Origin: Gammaproteobacteria bacterium
GTDB lineage: Bacteria; Pseudomonadota; Gammaproteobacteria; GCA-001735895
Reading direction: 5' to 3'
NCBI GenBank assembly: GCA_029862005.1
Contig: JAOTYD010000010.1
Span: 45,759-109,758, forward strand
Length of the DNA: 64,000 nt
Below are positions 28,771 to 38,361 of this stretch, in pieces (within the stretch, counting starts at the first letter, position 1; every line of letters begins with the position of its first letter). The notes below the pieces were generated by a model. It saw only the letters and a list, made by a program, of their open reading frames with translations, was not told the origin of the DNA and made no database searches. A program made the translations under genes and the position numbers.

Positions 28771-29931
28771 ATGTGGCAATTAAAGGATTTTGACAGCGAA
28801 ACTTTTATCAGCCGCTATTGGCAGAAGCAGCCCTCGGTTTTCCGTGGCGCCCTGGTAAACCAGGCGGATCGACTCGAGTCACCGGTAAGCCCGGAGGAAC
28901 TCGCCGGGCTTGCCTGTGAAGAAGACGTCCATTGTCGACTGGTCATCGAAAAGGACGGCTCCAGCCCCTGGCAACTGAACTACGGTCCCTTCGAGGAACA
29001 GGATCTTCTGAACTTGCCTGAAACGCATTACTCGCTGCTGGTATCGGAATGCGAGAAGTGGTTTCCCGAGCTCACCGACCTGCTCGACCAGTTTCGATTT
29101 ATCCCGGACTGGCGTATCGATGATTTGATGATCAGTTATGCGCCCGCCGAAGGCTCGGTCGGGCCCCACGTCGACGAATACGATGTGTTCCTGCTGCAGG
29201 TATTGGGATCGAGACGCTGGCAATTCTGTGAGACCCCTACCCGGCAACCGCAACTGATTCCAGACCTCGAACTTGCCATCCTGCAGGAATTTGAACCCGA
29301 TCAGGATATCGTTCTTGTGCCCGGTGACATGCTGTACCTGCCACCCGGTTATGCGCACCACGGCATCGCAGTCGATCGCTGCCTGACTTACTCGATCGGA
29401 TTCCGGGCGCCCACCGCAACCAGCGTGCTTGAAGCTTTTGCCCTGCAAACAGAGCGCGATGGCTCCGGTCTTAAGCGCTACGGTGACGCCGACCTCGAAC
29501 TTGACCGCCACCACGCTGAAATTACCGATGTCGAGATTGAACGATTGCAATCCCTTGCTACCGATCTATTGCAGCAACCGGGGGGCGTCTGGCGCGATGT
29601 GGTTGGAAAAATGCTTTCCGATAGTCCCGTTGAGCCGCCGCTTGATGATGATCAACCGGTCTACGTATCTGACTTGCTATCCTGTACCTGGTTTCGACAT
29701 CCCGAAACCCGGATGTTCTATCATCAGGCGGAGCAAAACATTACGCTATATTACAATGGAAAATCTCGCGAATTGCCGCAAGGCCCGGATATACTCGAAC
29801 ACTTGCAGCAGTTATGCGACAACCGGGAATGGTCGACTGAACTGATCAACGCATGCATCAAGATAGAACCCATGGAGAGCCTGCTGATCGAGCTTGCATC
29901 AAGCCAGGCGATCCTGCCTATTAATGACTAA
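28771..29931 (+). CDS. roxA: Ribosomal oxygenase RoxA/YcfD (50S protein L16 arginine hydroxylase)
   Basis: The 386-residue JmjC-type 2-oxoglutarate/Fe(II) oxygenase hydroxylates an arginine of ribosomal protein L16. The iron ligands are in GPHVDEYDVFLLQV (HxD, about 131-133) and in the distal YAHHGIAVDRCLTYSIGF (about 193). [14 protein letters not shown] is the typical cupin strand. The C-terminal winged-helix dimer region fits the family length. It follows purB by 6 bp and is followed by a DUF7931-like gene 22 bp on, suggesting a purB-roxA transcript. Confidence 0.88.
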   Translation: MWQLKDFDSETFISRYWQKQPSVFRGALVNQADRLESPVSPEELAGLACEEDVHCRLVIEKDGSSPWQLNYGPFEEQDLLNLPETHYSLLVSECEKWFPELTDLLDQFRFIPDWRIDDLMISYAPAEGSVGPHVDEYDVFLLQVLGSRRWQFCETPTRQPQLIPDLELAILQEFEPDQDIVLVPGDMLYLPPGYAHHGIAVDRCLTYSIGFRAPTATSVLEAFALQTERDGSGLKRYGDADLELDRHHAEITDVEIERLQSLATDLLQQPGGVWRDVVGKMLSDSPVEPPLDDDQPVYVSDLLSCTWFRHPETRMFYHQAEQNITLYYNGKSRELPQGPDILEHLQQLCDNREWSTELINACIKIEPMESLLIELASSQAILPIND

Positions 29932-29953
29932 ATTACGTAAAATTCAATAAGAT

Positions 29954-30442
29954 ATGAGCGATAATTCAAGTATATTGTTAGAAGGGCGACAGGACTGTCG
30001 GGAAGCGGCAAAAATCCTCATTCTCGGATCCGTCGGGCGTGTTTACCTGATCACCCAGCACCTCGAGCCCGAGCTCTATAACGACGCCGAAATTTACGAC
30101 CACCTGTCGCAACTGGCGGTCAATAACCGTAACACCGATATCCGCATTATCACGCACGATACCCGTGTCGCCGCAAACCAGGGTCATCGACTGATACATC
30201 TCGCCCAGCAGCTCCCGACGTTTGTCCAGATTCGTACCACGGTTACCCCGGAACACCGGAAATTTCGCGAAAGCTGGCTGATCTCCGATGACAGCGCCTA
30301 CATGCGTATCCGCAATCCCGAGCGTTTCGAAGGCTATTACGAAATCGACAATAAGCTTGAATGCAGGTCCTATTACGACGGTTTCATGGAAATGTGGGAA
30401 ACCTGCGAGCAGGACCAGAATACACGGCGACTCAGCCTCTAA
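29954..30442 (+). CDS. Conserved hypothetical protein, DUF7931-like
   Basis: The 162-residue soluble protein has alternating strands and helices (VYLITQHLEPELYNDAEIYD, then IRIITHDTRVAANQGHRLIHL, then EHRKFRESWLISDDSAYMR). This resembles a phospholipase-D-like half domain seen in gammaproteobacteria next to, or fused with, acyltransferases beside roxA genes. I assign it to that group with caution. No catalytic HKD motif is intact (EHRKF is the nearest), so it may be non-enzymatic. Confidence 0.55.
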   Translation: MSDNSSILLEGRQDCREAAKILILGSVGRVYLITQHLEPELYNDAEIYDHLSQLAVNNRNTDIRIITHDTRVAANQGHRLIHLAQQLPTFVQIRTTVTPEHRKFRESWLISDDSAYMRIRNPERFEGYYEIDNKLECRSYYDGFMEMWETCEQDQNTRRLSL

Positions 30443-30469
30443 AAGGACATTATCGGTCCAGCCACGTTG

Positions 30470-31447
30470 CTACGGGGTGGTTAGACTTTTTTGTGCCAGC
30501 CATTCACGGTTGAACAGACTCGATCGGTACTTGCCACCGCCGTCACACAGCACGGTCACAACGGTATGTCCCGGACCGAGTTCGCGAGCAACTTCTAGAG
30601 CGCCACAAACGTTGACACCGGAACTCGAACCCAGAAATAAGCCCTCTTCATGCAACAATCGATAGACCATGTCGACGGCGTCCTGGTCGGCGATCTGTAG
30701 CGCCCTGTCAATCCGGGCACCATCCAGGTTGTCCGTGATGCGACTGTTACCGATGCCCTCGGTAATGGAGGTTCCCTCACTCATAGTCGCGACTCCTATC
30801 GTTATAAAGCTGTAGAGCGCGCTGCCAATGCAATCCAGCAGTACCAGCTGGATATCTTCTCGTTGCTGCTTGAGATATTTTGAAACGCCGGCGATTGTTC
30901 CACCGGTACCGACCGCACAGACGAAGGCATCCACCCTGCCCCCGGTTTGTTGCCAAATCTCGGGCCCAGTCGATTCGTAGTGAGCGAGCCGATTGGCAGT
31001 ATTATCGAACTGGTTTACCCAGACCGCCTTTTTCAGCGACTCGGCGAATCGACCGGCCTGCTTTTGATAGTTCATCTCGTTCGCATAGGGCACCGTCGGT
31101 ACAACTCGCACGTCAGCTCCCAGCGTGTTGAGAATTTCGACTTTTTCCGGCGACTGGTTGTCCGGCATGAAAATGACACAGGAATAGCCGCGCGCATTGC
31201 AAATATGGGCCAGACCAATACCGGTGTTTCCGGCAGTACCCTCAACGATGGTGCCGCCAGGCTGTAACAGACCACTACGCTCGGCCTCGCGAATCATCCA
31301 CCAGGCGGCACGATCCTTGACCGAACCACCCGGATTCATGAACTCCGCCTTTCCGAGAATGTCGCAACCGGTTGCTGCAGACATCGCTTGTAAACGAATC
31401 AGCGGCGTATTACCGATTGCTCCGACAAAACCGTCGCACACCTTCAT
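30470..31447 (-). CDS. cysK: Cysteine synthase A-like PLP enzyme
   Basis: The 325-residue beta-family PLP enzyme forms cysteine from O-acetylserine and sulfide. The PLP lysine is in NPGGSVKDRAAW (K44), followed by the substrate loop EGTAGNTGIGLAH (about 68-80) and the phosphate-binding glycines GTGGTIAGVSKYL (about 176). The EGTAGNTG variant belongs to a cysteine-synthase subgroup related to cystathionine beta-synthase-like proteins, so a different sulfur acceptor is possible. It is convergent with the DUF7931-like gene, 27 bp away. Confidence 0.8.
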   Translation of the reverse strand: MKVCDGFVGAIGNTPLIRLQAMSAATGCDILGKAEFMNPGGSVKDRAAWWMIREAERSGLLQPGGTIVEGTAGNTGIGLAHICNARGYSCVIFMPDNQSPEKVEILNTLGADVRVVPTVPYANEMNYQKQAGRFAESLKKAVWVNQFDNTANRLAHYESTGPEIWQQTGGRVDAFVCAVGTGGTIAGVSKYLKQQREDIQLVLLDCIGSALYSFITIGVATMSEGTSITEGIGNSRITDNLDGARIDRALQIADQDAVDMVYRLLHEEGLFLGSSSGVNVCGALEVARELGPGHTVVTVLCDGGGKYRSSLFNREWLAQKSLTTP

Positions 31448-31601
31448 TGGTGCTTACCCTGCGTCAAAGTAGAGAAAGCATAATCATTTATTGCCTGATT
31501 GCCCAGTTGTCGCGGGCATTCAGGGCTGCAACGGCTGTTGACTGGACTGCGCAGGCATTAAAAATCAGCCGCAGGTAGCAGTATGGTTACGATACCGCGG
31601 T

Positions 31602-32630
31602 TCAGTAATTCACTGGAGCCGATACCGGTACCGGAAGGCCAAGCTCCACCATAACCCGGCGCAGACGGTCGGGGTAGTCGGTGATAATGCTATCGACTCC
31701 CATTTCAATCAGCTCGTGCATGCGGCTGGTTTCATTAACCGTCCACACGCTTACCGATAATCCCAGGTCATGGGCTAACTTTATCGACTCGGCATCGACT
31801 TCCCGGTGGAAGGCAGACCAGACATCACCCCCGGCCGCTTTGATCGCACGCGCCGCACTGCCGTCGAAGTTATCCACGTCGAGTCCGTTAAGCCAGGGTG
31901 AAGACCCGTCGACACCCGTTTGCAGGTTACTCATCCAGCGCTGGTTAACCGTCAGGTAGGAAGTCGTGATTTCCGGGGCCAGATCCTGCACTTCCCTGAG
32001 TGCACGCCAGTCAAATGATTGCAGCACGACGCGGTCTTCCATTTGGTAACGACGCACCTCGTCGATTACGGCCCGCACGAACTGCCCGGGCGGAAATGTC
32101 AGCTCCGGTCGCTCAGGATTGATTTTGACCTCGATATTAAATCTGACTGATTGACTGCCGGATTTGTTAACCAACTCGAATACTTCGCCCAATGTTGGTA
32201 CCGAAGTTCCGTCAACTGGCTGTTGCCCTGGATATCGCTCGGCATACTCGCTGGCTGGGTTCAGGCGTCCGACATCATAGGATTTTACCGTCGCGAGCGT
32301 CATTGAATGAATCGTGGGACTGCTTTGCACGAGCCACTCTCCATTGGGATAGCGTGCAATTTCCGGCTCCAGGCGCAGATTGTGGCTAACCACGACCCGG
32401 GAGTCCGCGGTAACCGCAAGATCCAGTTCCAGGGTCGTCACACCGATGGCGAGGGCTTTCGCAAATCCGGGTAAAGTATTCTCCGGCATCAAGCCGCGCG
32501 CACCCCGGTGGCCCTGCAAGTCGAAGCCATGGGCCATTGATGTCAAACCGGTTAATGCAACAACAAGACCCGTTCCTACTATCTTTGCGGTCCAGCTTTC
32601 TATCTGGATTGGTGCCAGTATCCTATCCAC
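31602..32630 (-). CDS. Periplasmic glycerophosphodiester phosphodiesterase
   Basis: The 342-residue enzyme hydrolyses glycerophosphodiesters to glycerol-3-phosphate and an alcohol. It has an N-terminal hydrophobic export segment (IVGTGLVVALTGLTSMAHG) and the family signatures QGHRGARGLMPENTLPGF (catalytic histidine), LELDLAVTADSRVVVSHN and a late SVWTVNETSRMHELIEMGVDSIITDYPD. It starts with GTG, sharing one base with the TAG stop of yoaA, so the two are coupled. It is glpQ/ugpQ-like, but the exported type is suggested by the hydrophobic N terminus. Confidence 0.85.
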   Translation of the reverse strand: MDRILAPIQIESWTAKIVGTGLVVALTGLTSMAHGFDLQGHRGARGLMPENTLPGFAKALAIGVTTLELDLAVTADSRVVVSHNLRLEPEIARYPNGEWLVQSSPTIHSMTLATVKSYDVGRLNPASEYAERYPGQQPVDGTSVPTLGEVFELVNKSGSQSVRFNIEVKINPERPELTFPPGQFVRAVIDEVRRYQMEDRVVLQSFDWRALREVQDLAPEITTSYLTVNQRWMSNLQTGVDGSSPWLNGLDVDNFDGSAARAIKAAGGDVWSAFHREVDAESIKLAHDLGLSVSVWTVNETSRMHELIEMGVDSIITDYPDRLRRVMVELGLPVPVSAPVNY

Positions 32631-34576
32631 TAACTGTTATTTTTTTTATCCAGCTGCCGTGTGAAGAGCCTGACTTCTTCGAAGTCTGAACTGCGCCGCA
32701 TTGGCGGTAAGCTATCGAGCATGCCCCTGCCATAAGCCTTTGTATTGAGCCTATTATCGCAGAGCACCACGATTCCCCGGTCGCCCACATCGCGAATCAG
32801 CCGACCGACTCCCTGGCGCAGGCTGATGGTCGCCTCCGGAACCTGCACCTCGACGAAGGCATTACCACCGTTCTGATTGACCTGCTGTATGCGTTTTCGA
32901 TAAACCGGGTCGTTTGGTGCTTTGAATGGCAACTTGTCGATGATCACGCAACGCAGTTGGTCGCCCTTGACATCGACCCCTTCCCAGAAACTGCTGGTTC
33001 CAAGCAGTACCGGATTTTCAGTTTTAATGAATTGCAGCAACAGTTCGTTGCGCTGCAGCTCCCCCTGTACCAGCAGCGGGTAATCGGTATGTTTGCGCAG
33101 GTATTCCGCGGTCCAGGTCAACATTCGATAACTGGTAAACAGGATAAAACAACGACCCTGCATCAACTCGATAAGATCGAGGCATAATTCACCGAAACAC
33201 TGTGCAAAGCGATCATCGGATGGATCGGGTAAATGCGTCGGCAGGTAAAGCATCGCCTGCTGCGGGTAGTCGAATGGGCTGTCAAAGCTGGCACAGTCGA
33301 TTCCGTTCAATCCGAGGCGCTCGGTATAGAACCTGAAGGACTGCTGCGAGCTGAGCGTGGCCGAGGTAAAAAATACCGAGGCAATAGTGGCCGCTTCGAG
33401 CTGCTCGCGAAACTCGTTTGCTACTTCCAGTGGCGACTGCACGAGGCGAAAACTGCGCTCGTTCAGTTCGTACCAGCTCACCCGGTTATCGACCGGTTCG
33501 AGAAAACTGGCCAGGGCGAGCTTGAGCATTTGCAAGCGTCGATGGCAGACCGCGAGTTCCTTGCCCCGTCTGGCCATAGGCTCGAGTTCATCGTCAAGTT
33601 CATCAATCGATTGCTGCAGTGAAGTGACTGCCTGTTGAATTGCGGGCGCATTCTGGACACGCTCCCACTCCCCTTTCTGTGCAAAAGGACGCAACGCCAG
33701 CATCAGGTCGGCAGCACTTTTTGCCAGCTTGCCGCTGTGCTTCTTTAACGTTTTTGACTCGGCAGCTTCGGTTACCTCGGCTTCCGTGATATCCCGGCAA
33801 AGGTTATCGATCTGGCGCATCGTGATTTGCTGACCATAAAAATTTCCTGCGATCTCCGGCAGTTGATGTGCTTCGTCAAATATCAACACATCGGCCTCGG
33901 GTAGCAGTTCCCCAAAACCGTCCTCCTTCAGGGCCTGGTCCGAAAAGTACAGGTGATGGTTAATGACCACGATGTCAGCATCCATCGCGCGCTTGCGTGC
34001 CTTCAGCACAAAGCACCGATCTATTTCAGGGCATTCGCCACCGAGGCAGTTTTCGGCATTTGAAGTCGCGTAATACCACAGGCTATCGTTTTCCGGGATA
34101 TTGGCGAATTCACCGATATCCCCACTGTCGCTCACTTCGGCCCAGTCCGCCATGGCGCGAAAAACCGCCGCCATGTCGCGGCTTTTAAAGCGATCCTGTG
34201 TGCGATATTTTTTTAACCGCTGCAGGCAGCAGTAATTGCTACGACCTTTCAACAGGGCAACCTTTTTCGAGCTGACAATGGACTTGCGGATTAACGGAAT
34301 ATCTTTTTGAAACAGCTGGTCCTGCAGGTTGCGAGTCCCGGTCGATATAACAACCCTGGCATCGCTGAGGAAAGCGGGTACCAGGTATGCAAATGATTTG
34401 CCGATACCGGTACTCGCCTCGATCACTCTCGACTCGCCGAGCGCAATCGCTTCATCGATCAAATGCGCCATGCCAAGCTGGCTCGAACGCGGTTGAAAAT
34501 CGTCGATATGTTCGGCAATGATGCCATCACTGCCGAGCACCGAGTCCACCTTCAATTCTGTCGCGAGTTCGCCCAA
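32630..34576 (-). CDS. yoaA: DinG-family ATP-dependent DNA helicase YoaA
   Basis: The protein, up to 648 residues, is an XPD/DinG-type superfamily-2 helicase. It has Walker A EASTGIGKSFAYL (about 53-65), an Fe-S cluster cysteine set (NYCCLQRL, NCLGGECPEIDRCF), the DEAH box LIFDEAHQLPE and motif VI SLRQGVGRLIRDVGDRG. YoaA acts with the clamp loader in repair of stalled replication. The listed start is a TTG; a GTG at 34549 (VDSVLGSDGIIAEH) gives the more typical N terminus. It ends one base into the glycerophosphodiesterase gene. Confidence 0.88.
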   Translation of the reverse strand: MGELATELKVDSVLGSDGIIAEHIDDFQPRSSQLGMAHLIDEAIALGESRVIEASTGIGKSFAYLVPAFLSDARVVISTGTRNLQDQLFQKDIPLIRKSIVSSKKVALLKGRSNYCCLQRLKKYRTQDRFKSRDMAAVFRAMADWAEVSDSGDIGEFANIPENDSLWYYATSNAENCLGGECPEIDRCFVLKARKRAMDADIVVINHHLYFSDQALKEDGFGELLPEADVLIFDEAHQLPEIAGNFYGQQITMRQIDNLCRDITEAEVTEAAESKTLKKHSGKLAKSAADLMLALRPFAQKGEWERVQNAPAIQQAVTSLQQSIDELDDELEPMARRGKELAVCHRRLQMLKLALASFLEPVDNRVSWYELNERSFRLVQSPLEVANEFREQLEAATIASVFFTSATLSSQQSFRFYTERLGLNGIDCASFDSPFDYPQQAMLYLPTHLPDPSDDRFAQCFGELCLDLIELMQGRCFILFTSYRMLTWTAEYLRKHTDYPLLVQGELQRNELLLQFIKTENPVLLGTSSFWEGVDVKGDQLRCVIIDKLPFKAPNDPVYRKRIQQVNQNGGNAFVEVQVPEATISLRQGVGRLIRDVGDRGIVVLCDNRLNTKAYGRGMLDSLPPMRRSSDFEEVRLFTRQLDKKNNS

Positions 34577-34579
34577 TCC

Positions 34580-34981
34580 CTAACCCGGCTGGCACTTCGG
34601 CTTGAGCCGGTCGTTCGCAGAAATCAAGTCCTCGTCGAAGCTGCCGTAACTGTTCGATCGTTCGATCATCGCCAGGCAGCGATCATACTGTGCGTCCCGC
34701 CAATAGGTTTGTGCCAGGTAATGCCAGCTCCAGGCGTTACGCGGCTGAATCTTGATCGCACGTTGCAGGTAATCGACAGCCAGCTGGTACTGTTCCCCGT
34801 TAAGCGCGGCAAGCGCCTGGTTCTGCAATTCGGTGACGGGTCGAACCTCGAGCTGGCTGACCTCGATATCATCCTGGTATCGATTGGGTGGTTTGTGTGG
34901 AATACTGCAGGCCGTCGCAACCGACAGGATTGACAGTATCGCCACGCGACAAAGCAAACGAGGGGTAATTGCTACTGGCAT
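34580..34981 (-). CDS. TPR-containing lipoprotein
   Basis: The 133-residue protein has a lipoprotein signal peptide with lipobox VATAC (Cys at about 25) and two tetratricopeptide-like repeats (LNGEQYQLAVDYLQRAIKIQ, then AWSWHYLAQTYWRDAQYDRC). It overlaps the 3' end of mrcB by 10 bp on the same strand. The position beside PBP1B suggests an outer-membrane partner in peptidoglycan synthesis, by analogy with LpoB or YraP-like factors, but its sequence is not LpoB. The role is inferred from context. Confidence 0.65.
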   Translation of the reverse strand: MPVAITPRLLCRVAILSILSVATACSIPHKPPNRYQDDIEVSQLEVRPVTELQNQALAALNGEQYQLAVDYLQRAIKIQPRNAWSWHYLAQTYWRDAQYDRCLAMIERSNSYGSFDEDLISANDRLKPKCQPG

Positions 34982-37209
34982 CGAGAGCGTGCGGTTGGAA
35001 CCTGGTCTTTGGGAAACGGTAACAATACACTAATTTCGCAGGATTTACGGGTAATTCCGCCGTTGGCCGGATTGATATGATGCCAGCTGAGACTATCGTC
35101 CCGGCTAATCTTGAATGACTCAAATCCCTGTAGTTCCATGATGTCCGACCAGACCTTCAATGCGCCCGATGATCCGGTCAGGTTGATCGGCCCATTATCA
35201 TCGCGACCCAACCACACCACGGTCAGCAACCGGCTCGAAAATCCAGCGAACCATGAGTCGCGTGCCTCGTTGGTGGTACCGGTCTTTCCTGCCAGCGTCT
35301 GTGCGGGAAATCGCTCGGCCAGGTATCCTGCAGTCCCGTTTTCGGTGACGCCGATCATCGCACGCTGTACCTGGATCATGCGGGCCTGGTCAAATAACTT
35401 GTGTGACTCGAGCGGCACCCGTTCCAGGGTCTGGTTGTCATGATCGGTAACGCTCCTGATCGTTGTTAACGGCGTGAAGTAGCCATTATTGGCGATCACC
35501 TGGTACATCTGCGACACTTCGTAAGCCGACATCGACGTGGTGCCCAGTAACATTGAGGGATAAACCACGTCGTGCTTTAGCAATTTGATCCGCGCCAGGT
35601 TCTCGGCCAGCGCTTCGAGTCCACCCGATACGCCAAGCTGGACAAACGGCAGGTTGTACGAGTGGACGAAGGCCTCGTAAAGGCTCATTTCACCATGCAG
35701 TTCGCGATCGTAATTGCGCGGCTCCCAGATTTTGCCATCCGACTGCTGAATGCGAATCGACTCGTCTTTAACCTTGCTGGCCAAAGTCAGGCTGTCTCCA
35801 AGCAGGCTGTAGAGTAGTAGCGGTTTGATCAGTGATCCGATCGGGCGCTGCGCCATGAGTGCCCGGTTAAATCCTGGAAAATCGGTCGTTCGATCTCCAA
35901 CCAGCGCCTGGATATCGCCATTGAGATAATCGGCAATTATGACTGCAGCCTGCAGCTCAGGCTGACTAAACCGACCCAGACCGCGGGTTAATCCAAGTTC
36001 GAGATTTTGCTGCAACAACGGGTCGAAGGCGGTAAATACGCGCAGACCACGTCGCGCCAGCTCAGCACTGGAGTAGCTCGACTGCAGCTGGCGTTTGACC
36101 AGGTCGAGGTAAGCCGGAAACGGGTTTATACCCGGTAACTTATCGACAATGCCGAGCGGAGCGTCTAACGCGCTGGAATATTCTTCCTCACCCAGCAATC
36201 CCTGTTCAAACATGATTTTGAGTACCAGGTTGCGTCGAGACACTGCGGTATCGGGTGATGTAAACGGATTGTAACGTGACGGGCCCTTGACCATGCCGAC
36301 CAGCAGGGCCAGGTGCTGCGTCTCGAGGCTATCGACGCTGCGCCGAAACAGCATCCGGCTGGCCTGGGCAAATCCGTGGATGGCGATGCGCTTTTGTTGC
36401 AGCACAAACACTTCGTTGACGTAGGCGGTGATAATCGCGCTTTTACTGAAACGGATTTCCAAAATCATCGCCATGAAAGCCTCGTTAATCTTCCGCAGCA
36501 GCGTTTTTTCCGGTGTCAGAAACAGGTTCTTGGCTAGTTGCTGAGTAAGCGTACTGCCACCCTGCACGGCCCTGCCTGCTTTCAAATTTGCCAGGGTTGC
36601 GCGCAGTATCGCCATCGGGCTCAGGCCCCAGTGCTGGAAAAACTGGCGATCCTCAACCGCAATCAGGGTATCGATCAATTGTTCTGGAACCTCGTCCTCG
36701 GCCAGCAGCAAACGATCTTCATCATTGTCCGGGTAGTAACTACCCAGGATCACGGGTGGTAATCGAAACAAGTCCAAATTTTGGCTGCTGTTCGAGTCGA
36801 CCAGCCCCGAGATCCGCCCCTGATCAAAAAATATCTGTACCAACCTTGCTTCCTGGTACTGCGTGCCGAAATCAAATGGACGGGCATAGACTTCAAGGGA
36901 TTCTCCCAGCAGACGATACTGGCCGGGTATGGGTTCGGATTTAACCATCAGGTAACTCGATAGTTCGAGCTCGTAAATCAGCTGTTCCCGTGTTAGCGCC
37001 AGGTTGGGATAAAGCTCCTGCGCTCTGGCAAAAACACGCGACGGGATGGCCCAGGTATCACCCTCGAAACGACCGTTGATCAAGTGATTAAGATAACCAA
37101 GGTAGATGGCAAACGCCGATACCAGGACCAGTGCCCCGACCAGGCGGTAGTGCCTCCGCTGTCGGCGCCTGGCGGATTTCGCTTTTTTGCGTTTTGGTTT
37201 GGGTGGCAT
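34972..37209 (-). CDS. mrcB: Penicillin-binding protein 1B (bifunctional transglycosylase/transpeptidase)
   Basis: The 745-residue protein polymerises and cross-links peptidoglycan. A basic cytoplasmic tail (KPKRKKAKSARRRQRRHYR) precedes one membrane helix (about 23-42). A UB2H-type domain follows, then the glycosyltransferase domain with EDRQFFQHWGL (catalytic Glu about 184) and GGSTLTQQLAKNLFL. The transpeptidase has GSLIKP (SxxK serine about 454), SYN in HSYNLPF, and GKTGTTNEARDSWFAG (about 640). The length fits the PBP1B branch. The TPR lipoprotein gene overlaps its end. Confidence 0.92.
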   Translation of the reverse strand: MPPKPKRKKAKSARRRQRRHYRLVGALVLVSAFAIYLGYLNHLINGRFEGDTWAIPSRVFARAQELYPNLALTREQLIYELELSSYLMVKSEPIPGQYRLLGESLEVYARPFDFGTQYQEARLVQIFFDQGRISGLVDSNSSQNLDLFRLPPVILGSYYPDNDEDRLLLAEDEVPEQLIDTLIAVEDRQFFQHWGLSPMAILRATLANLKAGRAVQGGSTLTQQLAKNLFLTPEKTLLRKINEAFMAMILEIRFSKSAIITAYVNEVFVLQQKRIAIHGFAQASRMLFRRSVDSLETQHLALLVGMVKGPSRYNPFTSPDTAVSRRNLVLKIMFEQGLLGEEEYSSALDAPLGIVDKLPGINPFPAYLDLVKRQLQSSYSSAELARRGLRVFTAFDPLLQQNLELGLTRGLGRFSQPELQAAVIIADYLNGDIQALVGDRTTDFPGFNRALMAQRPIGSLIKPLLLYSLLGDSLTLASKVKDESIRIQQSDGKIWEPRNYDRELHGEMSLYEAFVHSYNLPFVQLGVSGGLEALAENLARIKLLKHDVVYPSMLLGTTSMSAYEVSQMYQVIANNGYFTPLTTIRSVTDHDNQTLERVPLESHKLFDQARMIQVQRAMIGVTENGTAGYLAERFPAQTLAGKTGTTNEARDSWFAGFSSRLLTVVWLGRDDNGPINLTGSSGALKVWSDIMELQGFESFKISRDDSLSWHHINPANGGITRKSCEISVLLPFPKDQVPTARSRCQ

Positions 37210-37233
37210 CGCGGCGCCGCTTAAGCCCGGCGA

Positions 37234-38298
37234 CTACCCGGTTTTCCGTTTCGCTTTTACCGCTTCAGCGAGTTCATGCAACAACATCTCGGAATCCTCC
37301 CATCCAATACAGGCATCGGTAATGCTTTGACCGTAGGTCAGTTTGGCGCCCGCCTTGAAATCCTGCCGACCTTCAAACAGGTGGGACTCAATCATCAGGC
37401 CGAAAATATTATCCTGGCCAGTTTTAATTTGATGGATGATGTCACGGCAAACCTCGATTTGCTTATGAAACTGTTTCTGACTGTTGGCGTGACTGGTGTC
37501 GATCATCAGGCGCGGATTCAGGCCCGATGATTCAAGTTTTTCGGTCACTGCAGCCACGCTGACACGATCATAGTTCGGACGGTCACTACCACCGCGCAGA
37601 ATGACATGGCTGTACTCATTACCGGCAGTCGTGAAAATAGCCGAATGCCCTTGCAGCGTGATCGAGATAAAGTGATGCGATCCCTGGGCTGCTCGCATCG
37701 CGTCGATTGCGACCTGCACACCGCCATCGGTACCGTTCTTGAAACCCACCGGGCAGGAAAGACCCGATGCCAGTTCACGATGTCCCTGGCTCTCGGTCGT
37801 GCGGGCGCCGATCGCGCCCCAGGAAACCAGGTCGGAAATATACTGCGGACTGATTAAATCAAGATACTCGTGACCTGCCGGCACACCCTTTTCGGCGAGG
37901 CTTAGCAACAGTTCGCGCGCCTTGCGCACGCCCTTGTTGATATGGAAGCTGCCGTCCAGGTCGGGATCGTTGATCAGGCCTTTCCAGCCAACCGTGGTGC
38001 GGGGTTTCTCAAAATAAACCCGCATGACGATTATCAATTCGTTGTTGAGTTCTTCCATTAGCTTACTCAACCGGTCGGCATACTCATGCGCAGCCTTGGT
38101 GTCGTGTATCGAGCAGGGTCCGATGATTACCACGAGGCGGTCATCCTTGCCGTCCAGCACGTCGTAAATCTGCTGGCGTGTTGTCGTAACCGTATTCGCA
38201 GCCAGCTCCGACAGGGGTAGATCCTGCATCAGGGCCTCGGGCGTCTGAATTTCCTTGGTGCCGATAATACGCAGGTCTTTGGTTTGGGGCATCGTCAT
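37234..38298 (-). CDS. aroG: 3-deoxy-7-phosphoheptulonate (DAHP) synthase, class I
   Basis: The 354-residue enzyme condenses phosphoenolpyruvate and erythrose-4-phosphate in the first step of aromatic amino-acid synthesis. Signatures are VIIGPCSIHD (about 54-63), MRVYFEKPRTTVGWKGL, the metal/substrate cysteine in the same GPCSIHD segment, and GARTTESQGHRELASGLS. Its family is that of E. coli AroF/AroG/AroH; which effector inhibits it cannot be told here. It precedes mrcB on the same strand by 24 bp and follows adenosine kinase by 63 bp. Confidence 0.92.
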   Translation of the reverse strand: MTMPQTKDLRIIGTKEIQTPEALMQDLPLSELAANTVTTTRQQIYDVLDGKDDRLVVIIGPCSIHDTKAAHEYADRLSKLMEELNNELIIVMRVYFEKPRTTVGWKGLINDPDLDGSFHINKGVRKARELLLSLAEKGVPAGHEYLDLISPQYISDLVSWGAIGARTTESQGHRELASGLSCPVGFKNGTDGGVQVAIDAMRAAQGSHHFISITLQGHSAIFTTAGNEYSHVILRGGSDRPNYDRVSVAAVTEKLESSGLNPRLMIDTSHANSQKQFHKQIEVCRDIIHQIKTGQDNIFGLMIESHLFEGRQDFKAGAKLTYGQSITDACIGWEDSEMLLHELAEAVKAKRKTG

Positions 38299-38361
38299 GT
38301 TGAGTGTTTTCCGGTGCAGCTATCTACTTGAAAAAAGGCGGTATTCTTATCTATTGAACGC